A DNA stretch of 64,000 nucleotides from Piscicola geometra (taxonomy: Eukaryota > Annelida > Clitellata > Hirudinida > Piscicolidae): positions 62,001-126,000 of the forward strand of contig OX030958.1 in the NCBI GenBank assembly GCA_943735955.1, read 5' to 3'. Below the pieces are notes generated by a model, which saw only the letters and a list, made by a program, of their open reading frames with translations, was not told the DNA's origin and made no database searches. A program made the translations under genes and the position numbers. Every line of letters starts with the position of its first letter. Within the stretch, counting starts at the first letter, position 1. Of this stretch, positions 22,801 through 34,220 are shown piece by piece.

Positions 22801-25210
22801 AAGTGGTGCAAAGTGGTGCCAGGTGGTGCCAGGTGGTGCAAGGTGGTGCCAGGTGGTGCCAGGTGGTGCCAGGTGGTGCCAGGTGGTGCAAAGTAGTGCA
22901 AGGTGGTGCCAGGTGGTGCAAAGTGGTGCAAAGTGGTGCCAGGTGGTGCAAAGTGGTGCAAGGTAGTGCCAGGTGGTGCGAAGTGGTGCAAGGTGGTGCC
23001 AGGTGGTGCCAGGTGGTGCAAGGTGGTGCCAGGTGGTGCAAAGTGGTGCCAGGTGGTGCAAAGTGGTGCAAGGTGGTGCCAGGTGGTGCAAAGTGGTGCC
23101 AGGTGGTGCCAGGTGGTGCAAAGTGGTGCAAAGTGGTGCCAGGTGTTGCAAGGTGGTGCCAGGTAGTGCCAGATGGTGCCAGGTGGTGCAACGTGGTGCC
23201 AGGTGGTGCAAAGTGGTGCAAAGTGGTGCCAGGTGGTGCAAAGTGGTGCAAGGTGGTGCCAGGTGGTGCAAAGAGGTGCCAGGTGGTGCCAGGTGGTGCC
23301 AGGTGGTGCAAGGTGGTGCCAGGTGGTGCAAAGTAGTGCAAAGTGGAGCCAGGTGGTGCAAAGTGGTGCAAAGTGGAGCCAGGTGGTGCAAAGTGGTGCA
23401 AAGTGGTGCCAGGTGGTGCAAAGTGGTGCAAGGTGGTGCCAGGTGGTGCAAAGTGGTGCAAAGTGGTGCCAGGTGGTGCCAGGTGGTGCAAAGTGGTGCA
23501 AAGTGGTGCCAGGTGGTGCCAGGTGGTGCAAGGTGGTGCCAGGTGGTGCCAAGTGGTGCAAAGTGGTGCCAGGTGGTGCAAAGTGGTGCAAGGTGGTGCC
23601 AGGTGGTGCAAAGTGGTGCCAGGTGGTGCAAGGTGGTGCCAGATGGTGCCAGGTGGTGCAAAGTAGTGCAAGGTGGTGCCAGGTGGTGCAAAGTAGTGCC
23701 AAGTGGTGCCAGGTGGTGCAAAGTAGTGCAAAGTGGTGCCAGGTGGTGCAAGGTGGTGCCAGGTGGTGACAGGTGGTGCAAGGTGGTGCCAGGTGGTGCA
23801 AAGTGGTGCCAGGTGGTGCAAGGTGGTGCCAGGTGGTGCAAAGTGGTGCAAAGTGGAGCCAGGTGGTGCAAAGTGGTGCAAAGTGGAGCCAGGTGGTGCA
23901 AAGTGGTGCAAAGTGGTGCCAGGTGGTGCCAGGTGGTGCAAAGTAGTGCAAGGTGGTGCCAGGTGGTGCAAAGTGGTGCAAAGTGGTGCCAGGTGGTGCA
24001 AAGTGGTGCAAGGTGGTGCCAGGTGGTGCAAAGTGGTGCAAAGTGGTGCCAGGTGGTGCCAGGTGGTGCAAAGTGGTGCAAAGTGGTGCCAGGTGGTGCC
24101 AGGGGGTGCAAGGTGGTGCCAGGTGGTGCCAGGTGGTGCCAGGTGGTGCCAGGTGGTGCAAAGTAGTGCAAGGTGGTGCCAGGTGGTGCAAAGTGGTGCA
24201 AAGTGGTGCCAGGTGGTGCAAAGTGGTGCAAGGTAGTGCCAGGTGGTGCAAAGTGGTGCAAGGTGGTGCCAGGTGGTGCCAGGTGGTGCCAGGTGGTGCA
24301 AGGTGGTGCCAGGTGGTGCAAAGTGGTGCCAGGTGGTGCAAAGTGGTGCAAGGTGGTGCCAGGTGGTGCAAAGTGGTGCCAGGTGGTGCCAGGTGGTGCA
24401 AAGTGGTGCAAAGTGGTGCCAGGTGTTGCAAGGTGGTGCCAGGTAGTGCCAGATGGTGCCAGGTAGTGCAACGTGGTGCCAGGTGGTGCAAAGTGGTGCA
24501 AAGTGGTGCCAGGTGGTGCAAAATGGTGCAAAGTGGTGCCAGGTGGTGCCAGGTGGTGCCAGGTGGTGCAAGGTGGTGCCAGGTGGTGCAAAGTGGTGCC
24601 AGGTGGTGCAAAGTGGTGCAAGGTGGTGCCAGGTGGTGCAAAGTGGTGCCAGGTGGTGCCAGGTGGTGCAAAGTGGTGCAAAGTGGTGCCAGGTGTTGCA
24701 AGGTGGTGCCAGGTAGTGCCAGATGGTGCCAGGTGGTGCAACGTGGTGCCAGGTGGTGCAAAGTGGTGCAAAGTGGTGCCAGGTGGTGCAAAATGGTGCA
24801 AAGTGGTGCCAGGTGGTGCAAAGTGGTGCAAGGTGGTGCCAGGTGGTGCAAAGTGGTGCAAGGTGGTGCCAGGTGGTGCCAGGTGGTGCCAGGTGGTGCC
24901 AGGTGGTGCCAGGTGGTGCAAAGTAGTGCAAAGTGGTGCCAGGTGGTGCAAGGTGGTGCCAGGTGGTGCCAGGTGGTGCAAAGTGGTGCAAAGTGGTGCC
25001 AGGTGGTGCAAAGTGGTGCAAGGTGGTGCCAGGTGGTGCAAAGTGGTGCCAGGTGGTGCAAGGTGGTGCCAGGTGGTGCAAAGTGGTGCAAAGTGGTGCC
25101 AGGTGGTGCCAGGTGGTGCAAGGTGGTGCCAGGTGGTGCAAAGTGATGCCAGGTGGTGCAAGGTGGTGCCAGGTGGTGCCAGGTGGTGACAGGTGGTGCA
25201 AGGTGGTGCC
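13681..25210 (+). repeat. 1.76-kb higher-order repeat family with deleted variants
   Basis: Taking AAGTAGTGCA-AGGTGGTGCC as phase mark, units begin near 13681, 15451, 16921, 18681, 19491, 20901, 22681 and 23951, giving lengths of 1770, 1470, 1760, 810, 1410, 1780 and 1270 bp plus a last unit running into 25.2 kb. Full-length units are about 1.76-1.78 kb; the others are internally deleted or rearranged. Family barcodes: AAGAGGTGCC at 14771, 16241, 18001, 22001, 23271 and 25279; ACGTGGTGCC at 14211, 20011, 21421, 23191, 24471 and 24741; AGGTGTTGCA at 14151, 17391, 19961, 21371, 23141, 24421 and 24691. The unit near 17431 has AGGTGGTGCC where others have ACGTGGTGCC. The last unit holds the array's only 2-bp length change (25231). 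Confidence 0.88.
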
Positions 25211-25230
25211 AGGTGGTGCAAAGTGGTGAA

Positions 25231-25238
25231 AATGTGCC
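25231..25238 (+). other. 8-base monomer (two bases short)
   Basis: AATGTGCC replaces the expected AAGTGGTGCC directly after AAGTGGTGAA. It is the only 2-bp phase change in the window and is not shared by the other units of its HOR family. Confidence 0.95.
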
Positions 25239-25610
25239 AGGTGGTGCAAAGTGGTGCAAGGTGGTGCCAGGTGGTGCAAAGAGGTGCCAGGTGGTGCCAG
25301 GTGGTGCCAGGTGGTGCAAGGTGGTGCCAGGTGGTGCAAAGTAGTGCAAAGTGGAGCCAGGTGGTGCAATGTGGTGCAAAGTGGAGCCAGGTGGTGCAAA
25401 GTGGTGCAAAGTGGTGCCAGGTGGTGCAAAGTGGTGCAAGGTGGTGCCAGGTGGTGCAAAGTGGTGCAAAGTGGTGCCAGGTGGTGTCAGGTGGTGCAAA
25501 GTGGTGCAAAGTGGTGCCAGGTGGTGCCAGGTGGTGCAAGGTGGTGCCAGGTGGTGCCAAGTGGTGCAAAGTGGTGCCAGGTGGTGCAAAGTGGTGCAAG
25601 GTGGTGCCAG
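25239..25610 (+). repeat. Junction segment between the 1.76-kb and 1.43-kb families
   Basis: This continues the last 1.76-kb family unit, seen from AAGAGGTGCC at 25279 and the paired AAGTGGAGCC monomers, but shifted two bases in phase by the short monomer at 25231. It carries private substitutions: AGGTGGTGCA-ATGTGGTGCA near 25359 and a GTGTCAG at 25485-25491, which creates one of the rare minus-strand stop codons. Confidence 0.75.
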
Positions 25611-28480
25611 GTGGTGCAAAGTGGTGCCAGGTGGTGCAAGGTGGTGCCAGATGGTGCCAGGTGGTGCAAAGTAGTGCAAGGTGGTGCCAGGTGGTGCAAA
25701 GTAGTGCCAAGTGGTGCCAGCTGGTGCAAAGTGGTGCAAAGTGGTGCCAGGTGGTGCAAGGTGGTGCCAGGTGGTGACAGGTGGTGCAAGGTGGTGCCAG
25801 GTGGTGCAAAGTGGTGAAAAGTGGTGCCAGGTGGTGCAAAGTGGTGCAAGGTGGTGCCAGGTGGTGCAAAGTGGTGCCAGGTGGTGCCAGGTGGTGCCAG
25901 GTGGTGCAAGGTGGTGCCAGGTGGTGCAAAGTGGTGCAAAGTGGAGCCAGGTGGTGCAAAGTGGTGCAAAGTGGAGCCAGGTGGTGCAAAGTGGTGCAAA
26001 GTGGTGCCAGGTGGTGCAAAGTGGTGCAAGGTGGTGCCAGGTGGTGCAAAGTGGTGCAAAGTGGTGCCAGGTGGTGCCAGGTGGTGCAAAGTGGTGCAAA
26101 GTGGTGCCAGGTGGTGCCAGGTGGTGCAAGGTGGTGCCAGGTGGTGCCAGGTGGTGCCAGGTGGTGCCAGGTGGTGCAAAGTAGTGCAAGGTGGTGCCAG
26201 GTGGTGCAAAGTGGTGCAAAGTGGTGCCAGGTGGTGCAAAGTGGTGCAAGGTAGTGCCAGGTGGTGCAAAGTGGTGCAAGGTGGTGCCAGGTGGTGCAAG
26301 GTGGTGCCAGGTGGTGCAAGGTGGTGCCAGGTGGTGCAAAGTGGTGCAAAGTGGTGCCAGTTGGTGCAAAGTGGTGCAAGGTAGTGCCAGGTGGTGCAAA
26401 GTGGTGCCAGGTGGTGCCAGGTGGTGCAAAGTGGTGCAAAGTGGTGCCATGTGTTGCAAGGTGGTGCCAGGTAGTGCCAGATGGTGCCAGGTGGTGCAAG
26501 GTGGTGCCAGGTGGTGCAAAGTGGTGCAAAGTGGTGCCAGGTGGTGCAAGGTGGTGCCAGGTGGTGCCAGGTGGTGACAGGTGGTGCAAGGTGGTGCCAG
26601 GTGGTGCAAAGTGGTGAAAAGTGGTGCCAGGTGGTGCAAAGTGGTGCAAGGTGGTGCCAGGTGGTGCAAAGTGGTGCCAGGTGGTGCCAGGTGGTGCCAG
26701 GTGGTGCAAGGTGGTGCCAGGTGGTGCAAAGTGGTGCAAAGTGGAGCCAGGTGGTGCAAAGTGGTGCAAAGTGGAGCCAGGTGGTGCAAAGTGGTGCAAA
26801 GTGGTGCCAGGTGGTGCAAAGTGGTGCAAGGTGGTGCCAGGTGGTGCAAAGTGGTGCCAGGTGGTGCCAGGTGGTGCAAAGTGGTGCAAAGTGGTGCCAG
26901 GTGGTGCCAGGTGGTGCAAGGTGGTGCCAGGTGGTGCCAGGTGGTGCCAGGTGGTGCAAAGTAGTGCAAGGTGGTGCCAGGTGGTGCAAAGTGGTGCAAA
27001 GTGGTGCCAGGTGGTGCAAAGTGGTGCAAGGTAGTGCCAGGTGGTGCAAAGTGGTGCCAGGTGGTGCAAGGTGGTGCCAGATGGTGCCAGGTGGTGCAAA
27101 GTAGTGCAAGGTGGTGCCAGGTGGTGCAAAGTAGTGCCAAGTGGTGCCAGCTGGTGCAAAGTGGTGCAAAGTGGTGCCAGGTGGTGCAAGGTGGTGCCAG
27201 GTGGTGACAGGTGGTGCAAGGTGGTGCCAGGTGGTGCAAAGTGGTGAAAAGTGGTGCCAGGTGGTGCAAAGTGGTGCAAGGTGGTGCCAGGTGGTGCAAA
27301 GTGGTGCCAGGTGGTGCCAGGTGGTGCCAGGTGGTGCAAGGTGGTGCCAGGTGGTGCAAAGTGGTGCAAAGTGGAGCCAGGTGGTGCAAAGTGGTGCAAA
27401 GTGGAGCCAGGTGGTGCAAAGTGGTGCAAAGTGGTGCCAGGTGGTGCAAAGTGGTGCAAGGTGGTGCCAGGTGGTGCAAAGTGGTGCAAAGTGGTGCCAG
27501 GTGGTGCCAGGTGGTGCAAAGTGGTGCAAAGTGGTGCCAGGTGGTGCCAGGTGGTGCAAGGTGGTGCCAGGTGGTGCCAGGTGGTGCCAGGTGGTGCCAG
27601 GTGGTGCAAAGTAGTGCAAGGTGGTGCCAGGTGGTGCAAAGTGGTGCAAAGTGGTGCCAGGTGGTGCAAAGTGGTGCAAGGTAGTGCCAGGTGGTGCAAA
27701 GTGGTGCAAGGTGGTGCCAGGTGGTGCAAGGTGGTGCCAGGTGGTGCAAGGTGGTGCCAGGTGGTGCAAAGTGGTGCAAAGTGGTGCCAGTTGGTGCAAA
27801 GTGGTGCAAGGTAGTGCCAGGTGGTGCAAAGTGGTGCCAGGTGGTGCCAGGTGGTGCAAAGTGGTGCAAAGTGGTGCCATGTGTTGCAAGGTGGTGCCAG
27901 GTAGTGCCAGATGGTGCCAGGTGGTGCAAGGTGGTGCCAGGTGGTGCAAAGTGGTGCAAAGTGGTGCCAGGTGGTGCAAGGTGGTGCCAGGTGGTGCCAG
28001 GTGGTGACAGGTGGTGCAAGGTGGTGCCAGGTGGTGCAAAGTGGTGAAAAGTGGTGCCAGGTGGTGCAAAGTGGTGCAAGGTGGTGCCAGGTGGTGCAAA
28101 GTGGTGCCAGGTGGTGCCAGGTGGTGCCAGGTGGTGCAAGGTGGTGCCAGGTGGTGCAAAGTGGTGCAAAGTGGAGCCAGGTGGTGCAAAGTGGTGCAAA
28201 GTGGAGCCAGGTGGTGCAAAGTGGTGCAAAGTGGTGCCAGGTGGTGCAAAGTGGTGCAAGGTGGTGCCAGGTGGTGCAAAGTGGTGCCAGGTGGTGCCAG
28301 GTGGTGCAAAGTGGTGCAAAGTGGTGCCAGGTGGTGCCAGGTGGTGCAAGGTGGTGCCAGGTGGTGCCAGGTGGTGCCAGGTGGTGCAAAGTAGTGCAAG
28401 GTGGTGCCAGGTGGTGCAAAGTGGTGCAAAGTGGTGCCAGGTGGTGCAAAGTGGTGCAAGGTAGTGCCAGGTGGTGCAAA
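25611..28480 (+). repeat. Near-perfect tandem pair of a 1.43-kb higher-order repeat
   Basis: 25611-27050 recurs at 27041-28480, offset 1,430 bp. Shared marks are AGCTGGTGCA (25719, 27149), AAGTGGTGAA about 25809 and 27239, AGTTGGTGCA (26359, 27789) and the ATGTGTTGCA monomer just before 26460 and 27890. I saw no difference between the copies where I compared them, so this is probably among the youngest duplications here. AGTTGGTGCA recurs otherwise only at 54-60.4 kb, which ties this block to that distant family. Confidence 0.9.
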
Positions 28481-28699
28481 GTGGTGCAAGGTGGTGCCAG
28501 GTGGTGCCAGGTGGTGCCAGGTGGTGCAAGGTGGTGCCAGGTGGTGCAAAGTGGTGCAAAGTGGTGCCAGGTGGTGCAAAGTGGTGCAAGGTGGTGCCAG
28601 GTGGTGCAAAGTGGTGCCAGGTGGTGCCAGGTGGTGCAAAGTGGTGCAAAGTGGTGCCAGGTGTTGCAAGGTGGTGCCAGGTAGTGCCAGATGGTGCCA

Positions 28700-31000
28700 G
28701 GTGGTGCAAGGTGGTGCCAGGTGGTGCAAAGTGGTGCAAACTGGTGCCAGGTGGTGCAAAATGGTGCAAAGTGGTGCCAGGTGGTGCAAAGTGGTGCAAG
28801 GTGGTGCCAGGTGGTGCAAAGTGGTGCAAGGTGGTGCCAGGTGGTGCCAGGTGGTGCCAGGTGGTGCCAGGTGGTGCCAGGTGGTGCAAAGTAGTGCAAA
28901 GTGGTGCCAGGTGGTGCAAGGTGGTGCCAGGTGGTGCCAGGTGGTGCAAAGTGGTGCAAAGTGGTGCCAGGTGGTGCAAAGTGGTGCAAGGTGGTGCCAG
29001 GTGGTGCAAAGTGGTGCCAGGTGGTGCAAGGTGGTGCCAGGTGGTGCAAAGTGGTGCAAAGTGGTGCCAGGTGGTGCCAGGTGGTGCAAGGTGGTGCCAG
29101 GTGGTGCAAAGTGGTGCAAAGTGGTGCCAGGTGGTGCAAAGTGGTGCAAGGTGGTGCCAGGTGGTGCAAAGTGGTGCCAGGTGGTGCAAGGTGGTGCCAG
29201 ATGGTGCCAGGTGGTGCAAAGTAGTGCAAGGTGGTGCCAGGTGGTGCAAAGTAGTGCCAAGTGGTGCCAGGTGGTGCAAAGTGGTGCAAAGTGGTGCCAG
29301 GTGGTGCAAGGTGGTGCCAGGTGGTGCCAGGTGGTGACAGGTGGTGCAAGGTGGTGCCAGGTGGTGCAAAGTGGTGAAAAGTGGTGCCAGGTGGTGCAAA
29401 GTGGTGCAAGGTGGTGCCAGGTGGTGCAAAGTGGTGCCAGGTGGTGCCAGGTGGTCCCAGGTGGTGCAAGGTGGTGCCAGGTGGTGCAAAGTAGTGCAAA
29501 GTGGAGCCAGGTGGTGCAAAGTGGTGCAAAGTGGAGCCAGGTGGTGCAAAGTGGTGCAAAGTGGTGCCAGGTGGTGCAAAGTGGTGCAAGGTGGTGCCAA
29601 GTGGTGCAAAGTGGTGCAAAGTGGTGCCAGGTGGTGCCAGGTGGTGCAAAGTGGTGCAAAGTGGTGCCAGGTGGTGCCAGGTGGTGCAAGGTGGTGCCAG
29701 GTGGTGCCAAGTGGTGCCAGGTGGTGCCAGGTGGTGCAAAGTAGTGCAAGGTGGTGCCAGGTGGTGCAAAGTGGTGCAAAGTGGTGCCAGGTGGTGCAAA
29801 GTGGTGCAAGGTGGTGCCAGGTGGTGCAAAGTGGTGCAAGGTGGTGCCAGGTGGTGCCAAGTGGTGCCAGGTGGTGCAAGGTGGTGCCAGGTGGTGCAAA
29901 GTGGTGCAAAGTGGTGCCAGGTGGTGCAAAATGGTGCAAGGTGGTGCCAGGTGGTGCAAAGTGGTGCCAGGTGGTGCCAGGTGGTGCAAAGTGGTGCAAA
30001 GTGGTGCCAGGTGGTGCAAGGTGGTGCCAGGTAGTACCAGATGGTGCCAGGTGGTGCAAGGTGGTGCCAGGTGGTGCAAAGTGGTGCAAAGTGGTGCCAG
30101 GTGGTGCAAAGTGGTGCAAAGTGGTGCCAGGTGGTGCAAAGTGGTGCAAGGTGGTGCCAGGTGATGCAAAGTGGTGCAAGGTGGTGCCAGGTGGTGCCAG
30201 GTGGTGCAAGGTGGTGCCAGGTGGTGCAAAGTGGTGCAAAGTGGTGCCAGGTGGTGCAAAATGGTGCAAGGTGGTGCCAGGTGGTGCAAAGTGGTGCAAA
30301 GTGGTGCCAGGTGGTGCAAAGTGGTGCCAGGTGGTGCAAAGTGGTGCAAGGTGGTGCCAGGTGATGCAAAGTGGTGCAAGGTGGTGCCAGGTGGTGCCAG
30401 GTGGTGCCAGGTGGTGCAAGGTGGTGCCAGGTGGTGCAAAGTAGTGCAAAGTGGTGCCAGGTGGTGCAAGGTGGTGCCAGGTGGTGCCAGGTGGTGCAAA
30501 GTGGTGCAAAGTGGTGCCAGGTGGTGCAAGGTGGTGCCAGGTAGTGCCAGATGGTGCCAGGTGGTGCAAAGTGGTGCAAAGTGGTGCCAAGTGGTGCAAA
30601 GTGGTGCAAAGTGGCGCCAGGTGGTGCAAAGTGGTGCAAGGTGGTGCCAGGTGGTTCAAAGTGGTGCAAGGTGGTGCCAGGTGGTGCCAGGTGGTGCCAG
30701 GTGGTGCCAGGTGGTGCCAGGTGGTGCAAGGTGGTGCCAGGTGGTGCAAAGTAGTGCAAAGTGGTGCCAGGTGGTGCAAGGTGGTGCCAGGTAGTGCCAG
30801 ATGGTGCCAGGTGGTGCAAGATGGTGCCAGGTGGTGCAAAGTGGTGCAAAGTGGTGCCAGGTGGTGCAAAGTGGTGCAAATTGGTGCCAGGTGGTGCAAA
30901 GTGGTGCAAGGTGGTGCCAGGTGGTGCAAAGTGGTGCAAAGTGGTGCCAGGTGGTGCCAGGTGGTGCAAGGTGGTGCCAGGTGGTGCAAAGTAGTGCAAA
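28700..31000 (+). repeat. Proximal copy of a long-range (about 33-kb) duplicated segment
   Basis: A train of rare monomers appears in order: AACTGGTGCC at 28739, AGGTGGTCCC at 29449, AGGTAGTACC at 30029, AGGTGATGCA at 30159 and 30359, AAGTGGCGCC at 30609, AATTGGTGCC at 30879. The same train in the same order is at 61252, 62502, 62992, 63122, 63332, 63582 and 63891. Spacing differs only by whole monomers, one 560-bp duplication in the distal copy and one 1-bp deletion there. Parts also resemble 2.7-3.3 kb (AGGTAGTACC at 3051, AGGTGATGCA at 3181). Confidence 0.9.
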
Positions 31001-31478
31001 GTGGTGCCAGGTGGTGCAAAGTGGTGCAAGGTGGTGCCAGGTGGTGCAAAGTGGTGCCAGGTGGTGCAAGGTAGTGCCAGGTGGTGCAAAGTGGTGCAAA
31101 GTGGTGCCAGGTGGTGCAAAGTGGTGCCAGGTAAGGCCAGGTGGTGCAAGGTGGTGCCAGGTGGTGCCAGGTGGTGCCAGGTGGTGCAAGGTGGTGCCAG
31201 GTGGTGCAAAGTGGTGCAAAGTGGTGCCAGGTGGTGCAAAGTGGTGCAAGGTGGTGCCAGGTGGTGCCAGGTGGTGCCAGGTGGTGCAAGGTGGTGCCAG
31301 GTGGTGCAAAGTAGTGCAAAGTGGAGCCAGGTGGTGCAAAGTGGTGCAAAGTGGAGCCAGGTGGTGCAAAGTGGTGCAATGTGGTGCCAGGTGGTGCAAA
31401 GTGGTGCAAGGTGGTGCCAGGTGGTGCAAAGTGGTGCAAAGTGGTGCCAGGTGGTGCCAGGTGGTGCAAAGTGGTGCA

Positions 31479-31487
31479 AGTAGTGCC
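31479..31487 (+). other. 9-base monomer
   Basis: AGTAGTGCC, one base short of AGGTAGTGCC or AAGTAGTGCC. Confidence 0.95.
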
Positions 31488-31507
31488 AGGTGGTGCCAGG
31501 TGGTGCA

Positions 31508-31516
31508 AGGTGGTGC
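31508..31516 (+). other. 9-base monomer
   Basis: AGGTGGTGC is followed directly by AGGTGG, so the last linker base is missing. Confidence 0.95.
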
Positions 31517-32086
31517 AGGTGGTGCCAAGTGGTGCCAGGTGGTGCCAGGTGGTGCAAAGTAGTGCAAGGTGGTGCCAGGTGGTGCAAAGTGGTGCAAAGT
31601 GGTGCCAGGTGGTGCAAAGTGGTGCAAGGTGGTGCCAGGTGGTGCAAAGTGGTGCAAGGTGGTGCCAGGTGGTGCCAGGTGGTGCCAGGTGGTGCAAGGT
31701 GGTGCCAGGTGGTGCAAAGTGGTGCAAAGTGGTGCCAGGTGGTGCAAAATGGTGCAAGGTGGTGCCAGGTGGTGCAAAGTGGTGCCAGGTGGTGCAAGGT
31801 GGTGCCAGGTAGTGCCAGATGGTGCCAGGTGGTGCAAGGTGGTGCCAGGTGGTGCAAAGTGGTTCAAAGTGATGCCAGGTGGTGCAAAGTGGTGCAAAGT
31901 GGTGCCAGGTGGTGCAAAGTGGTGCAAGGTGGTGCCAGGTGGTGCAAAGTGGTGCAAAGTGAGGCCAGGTGGTGCAAGGTGGTGCCAGGTAGTGCCAGAT
32001 GGTGCCAGGTGGTGCAAAGTGGTGCAAAGTGGTGCCAAGTGGTGCAAAGTGGTGCAAAGTGGTGCCAGGTGGTGCAAAGTGGTGCA

Positions 32087-32119
32087 AGGTGGTGGCCAGG
32101 TGGGTGCAAAGTGGTTGCA
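32087..32119 (+). other. Three consecutive 11-base monomers
   Basis: AGGTGGTGGCC (32087), AGGTGGGTGCA (32098) and AAGTGGTTGCA (32109) each have one extra base next to an identical base. The homologous monomers about 2.95 kb to the right are all 10 bp. Confidence 0.95.
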
Positions 32120-32389
32120 AGGTGGTGCCAGGTGGTGCCAGGTGGTGCCAGGTGGTGCAAAGTGGTGCCAGGTAGTGCAAAGTAGTGCAAAGTGGTGCCA
32201 GGTGGTGCAAGGTGGTGCCAGGTGGTGCCAAGTGGTGCAAAGTGATGCAAAGTGGTGCCAGGTGGTGCAAGGTGGTGCCAGGTAGTGCCAGATGGTGCCA
32301 GATGGTGCAAGATGGTGCCAGGTGGTGCAAAGTGGTGCAAAGTGGTGCCAGGTGGTGCAAAGTGGTGCCAGGTGGTGCAAAGTGGTGCA

Positions 32390-32400
32390 AGGTTGGTGCC
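32390..32400 (+). other. 11-base monomer
   Basis: AGGTTGGTGCC, one extra T. Confidence 0.95.
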
Positions 32401-33280
32401 AGGTGGTGCAAAGTGGTGCAAAGTGGTGCCAGGTGGTGCCAGGTGGTGCAAGGTGGTGCCAGGTGGTGCAAAGTAGTGCAAAGTGGTGCCAGGTGGTGCA
32501 AAGTGGTGCAAGGTGGTGCCAGGTGGTGCAAAGTGGTGCCAGGTGGTGCAAGGTAGTGCCAGGTGGTGCAAAGTGGTGCAAAGTGGTGCCAGGTGGTGCA
32601 AAGTGGTGCCAGGTAGTGCCAGGTGGTGCAAGGTGGTGCCAGGTGGTGCCAGGTGGTGCCAGGTGGTGCAAGGTGGTGCCAGGTGGTGCAAAGTGGTGCA
32701 AAGTGGTGCCAGGTGGTGCAAAGTGGTGCAAGGTGGTGCAAAGTAGTGCAAAGTGGTGCCAGGTGGTGCAAGGTGGTGCCAGGTGGTGCCAGGTGGTGCA
32801 AAGTGGTGCCAGGTAGTGCCAGGTGGTGCAAGGTGGTGCCAGGTGGTGCCAGGTGGTGCCAGGTGGTGCCAGGTGGTGCAAGGTGGTGCCAGGTGGTGCA
32901 AAGTGGTGCAAAGTGGTGCCAGGTGGTGCAAAGTGGTGCAAGGTGGTGCCAGGTGGTGCAAAGTGGTGCAAGGTGGTGCCAGGTGGTGCCAGGTGGTGCC
33001 AGGTGGTGCAAGGTGGTGCCAGGTATTGCAAAGTGGTGCAAAGTGGAGCCAGGTGGTGCAAGGTGGTGCCAGGTGGTGCAAAGTGGTGCAAAGTGGTGCC
33101 AGGTGGTGCAAAGTAGTGCCAGGTGTTGCAAGGTGGTGCCAGGTAGTGCCAGATGGTGCCAGGTGGTGCCAGGTGGTGCAAAGTGGTGCAAAGTGGTGCC
33201 AGGTGGTGCAAAATGGTGCAAAGTGGTGCCAGGTGGTGCAAAGTGGTGCAAGGTGGTGCCAGGTGGTGCAAAGTGGTGCA

Positions 33281-33291
33281 AGGTTGGTGCC
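33281..33291 (+). other. 11-base monomer
   Basis: AGGTTGGTGCC, the same form as at 32390 but followed by a different series of linkers, so the two are independent. Confidence 0.95.
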
Positions 33292-33491
33292 AGGTGGTGC
33301 CAGGTGGTGCCAGGTGGTGCCAGGTGGTGCAAGGTGGTGCCAGGTGGTGCAAAGTAGTGCAAAGTGGTGCCAGGTGGTGCAAGGTGGTGCCAGGTGGTGC
33401 CAGGTGGTGCAAAGTGGTGCAAAGTGGTGCCAGGTGGTGCAAGGTGGTGCCAGGTAGTGCCAGATGGTGCCAGGTGGTGCAAAGTGGTGCA

Positions 33492-33500
33492 AAGTGTGCC
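33492..33500 (+). other. 9-base monomer
   Basis: AAGTGTGCC, one G short; the homologous monomer near 30.58 kb is a normal 10-mer. Confidence 0.95.
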
Positions 33501-34220
33501 AAGTGGTGCAAAGTGGTGCAAAGTGGCGCCAGGTGGTGCAAAGTGGTGCAAGGTGGTGCCAGGTGGTTCAAAGTGGTGCAAGGTGGTGCCAGGTGGTGCC
33601 AGGTGGTGCCAGGTGGTGCCAGGTGGTGCCAGGTGGTGCAAGGTGGTGCCAGGTGGTGCAAAGTAGTGCAAAGTGGTGCCAGGTGGTGCAAGGTGGTGCC
33701 AGGTAGTGCCAGATGGTGCCAGGTGGTGCAAGATGGTGCCAGGTGGTGCAAAGTGGTGCAAAGTGGTGCCAGGTGGTGCAAAGTGGTGCAAATTGGTGCC
33801 AGGTGGTGCAAAGTGGTGCAAGGTGGTGCCAGGTGGTGCAAAGTGGTGCAAAGTGGTGCCAGGTGGTGCCAGGTGGTGCAAGGTGGTGCCAGGTGGTGCA
33901 AAGTAGTGCAAAGTGGTGCCAGGTGGTGCAAAGTGGTGCAAGGTGGTGCCAGGTGGTGCAAAGTGGTGCCAGGTGGTGCAAGGTAGTGCCAGGTGGTGCA
34001 AAGTGGTGCAAAGTGGTGCCAGGTGGTGCAAAGTGGTGCCAGGTAAGGCCAGGTGGTGCAAGGTGGTGCCAGGTGGTGCCAGGTGGTGCCAGGTGGTGCA
34101 AAGTGGTGCCAGGTGGTGCAAAGTGGTGCAAAGTGGTGCCAGGTGGTGCAAAGTGGTGCAAGGTGGTGCCAGGTGGTGCCAGGTGGTGCCAGGTGGTGCA
34201 AGGTGGTGCCAGGTGGTGCA

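Noticed and set aside
25719..25728. Chi-like recombination octamer (GCTGGTGC at AGCTGGTGCA; also 27149)
   Set aside because: One mismatch to the bacterial Chi GCTGGTGG, and the context is a eukaryotic-type satellite. It is a single G-to-C variant in the monomer.
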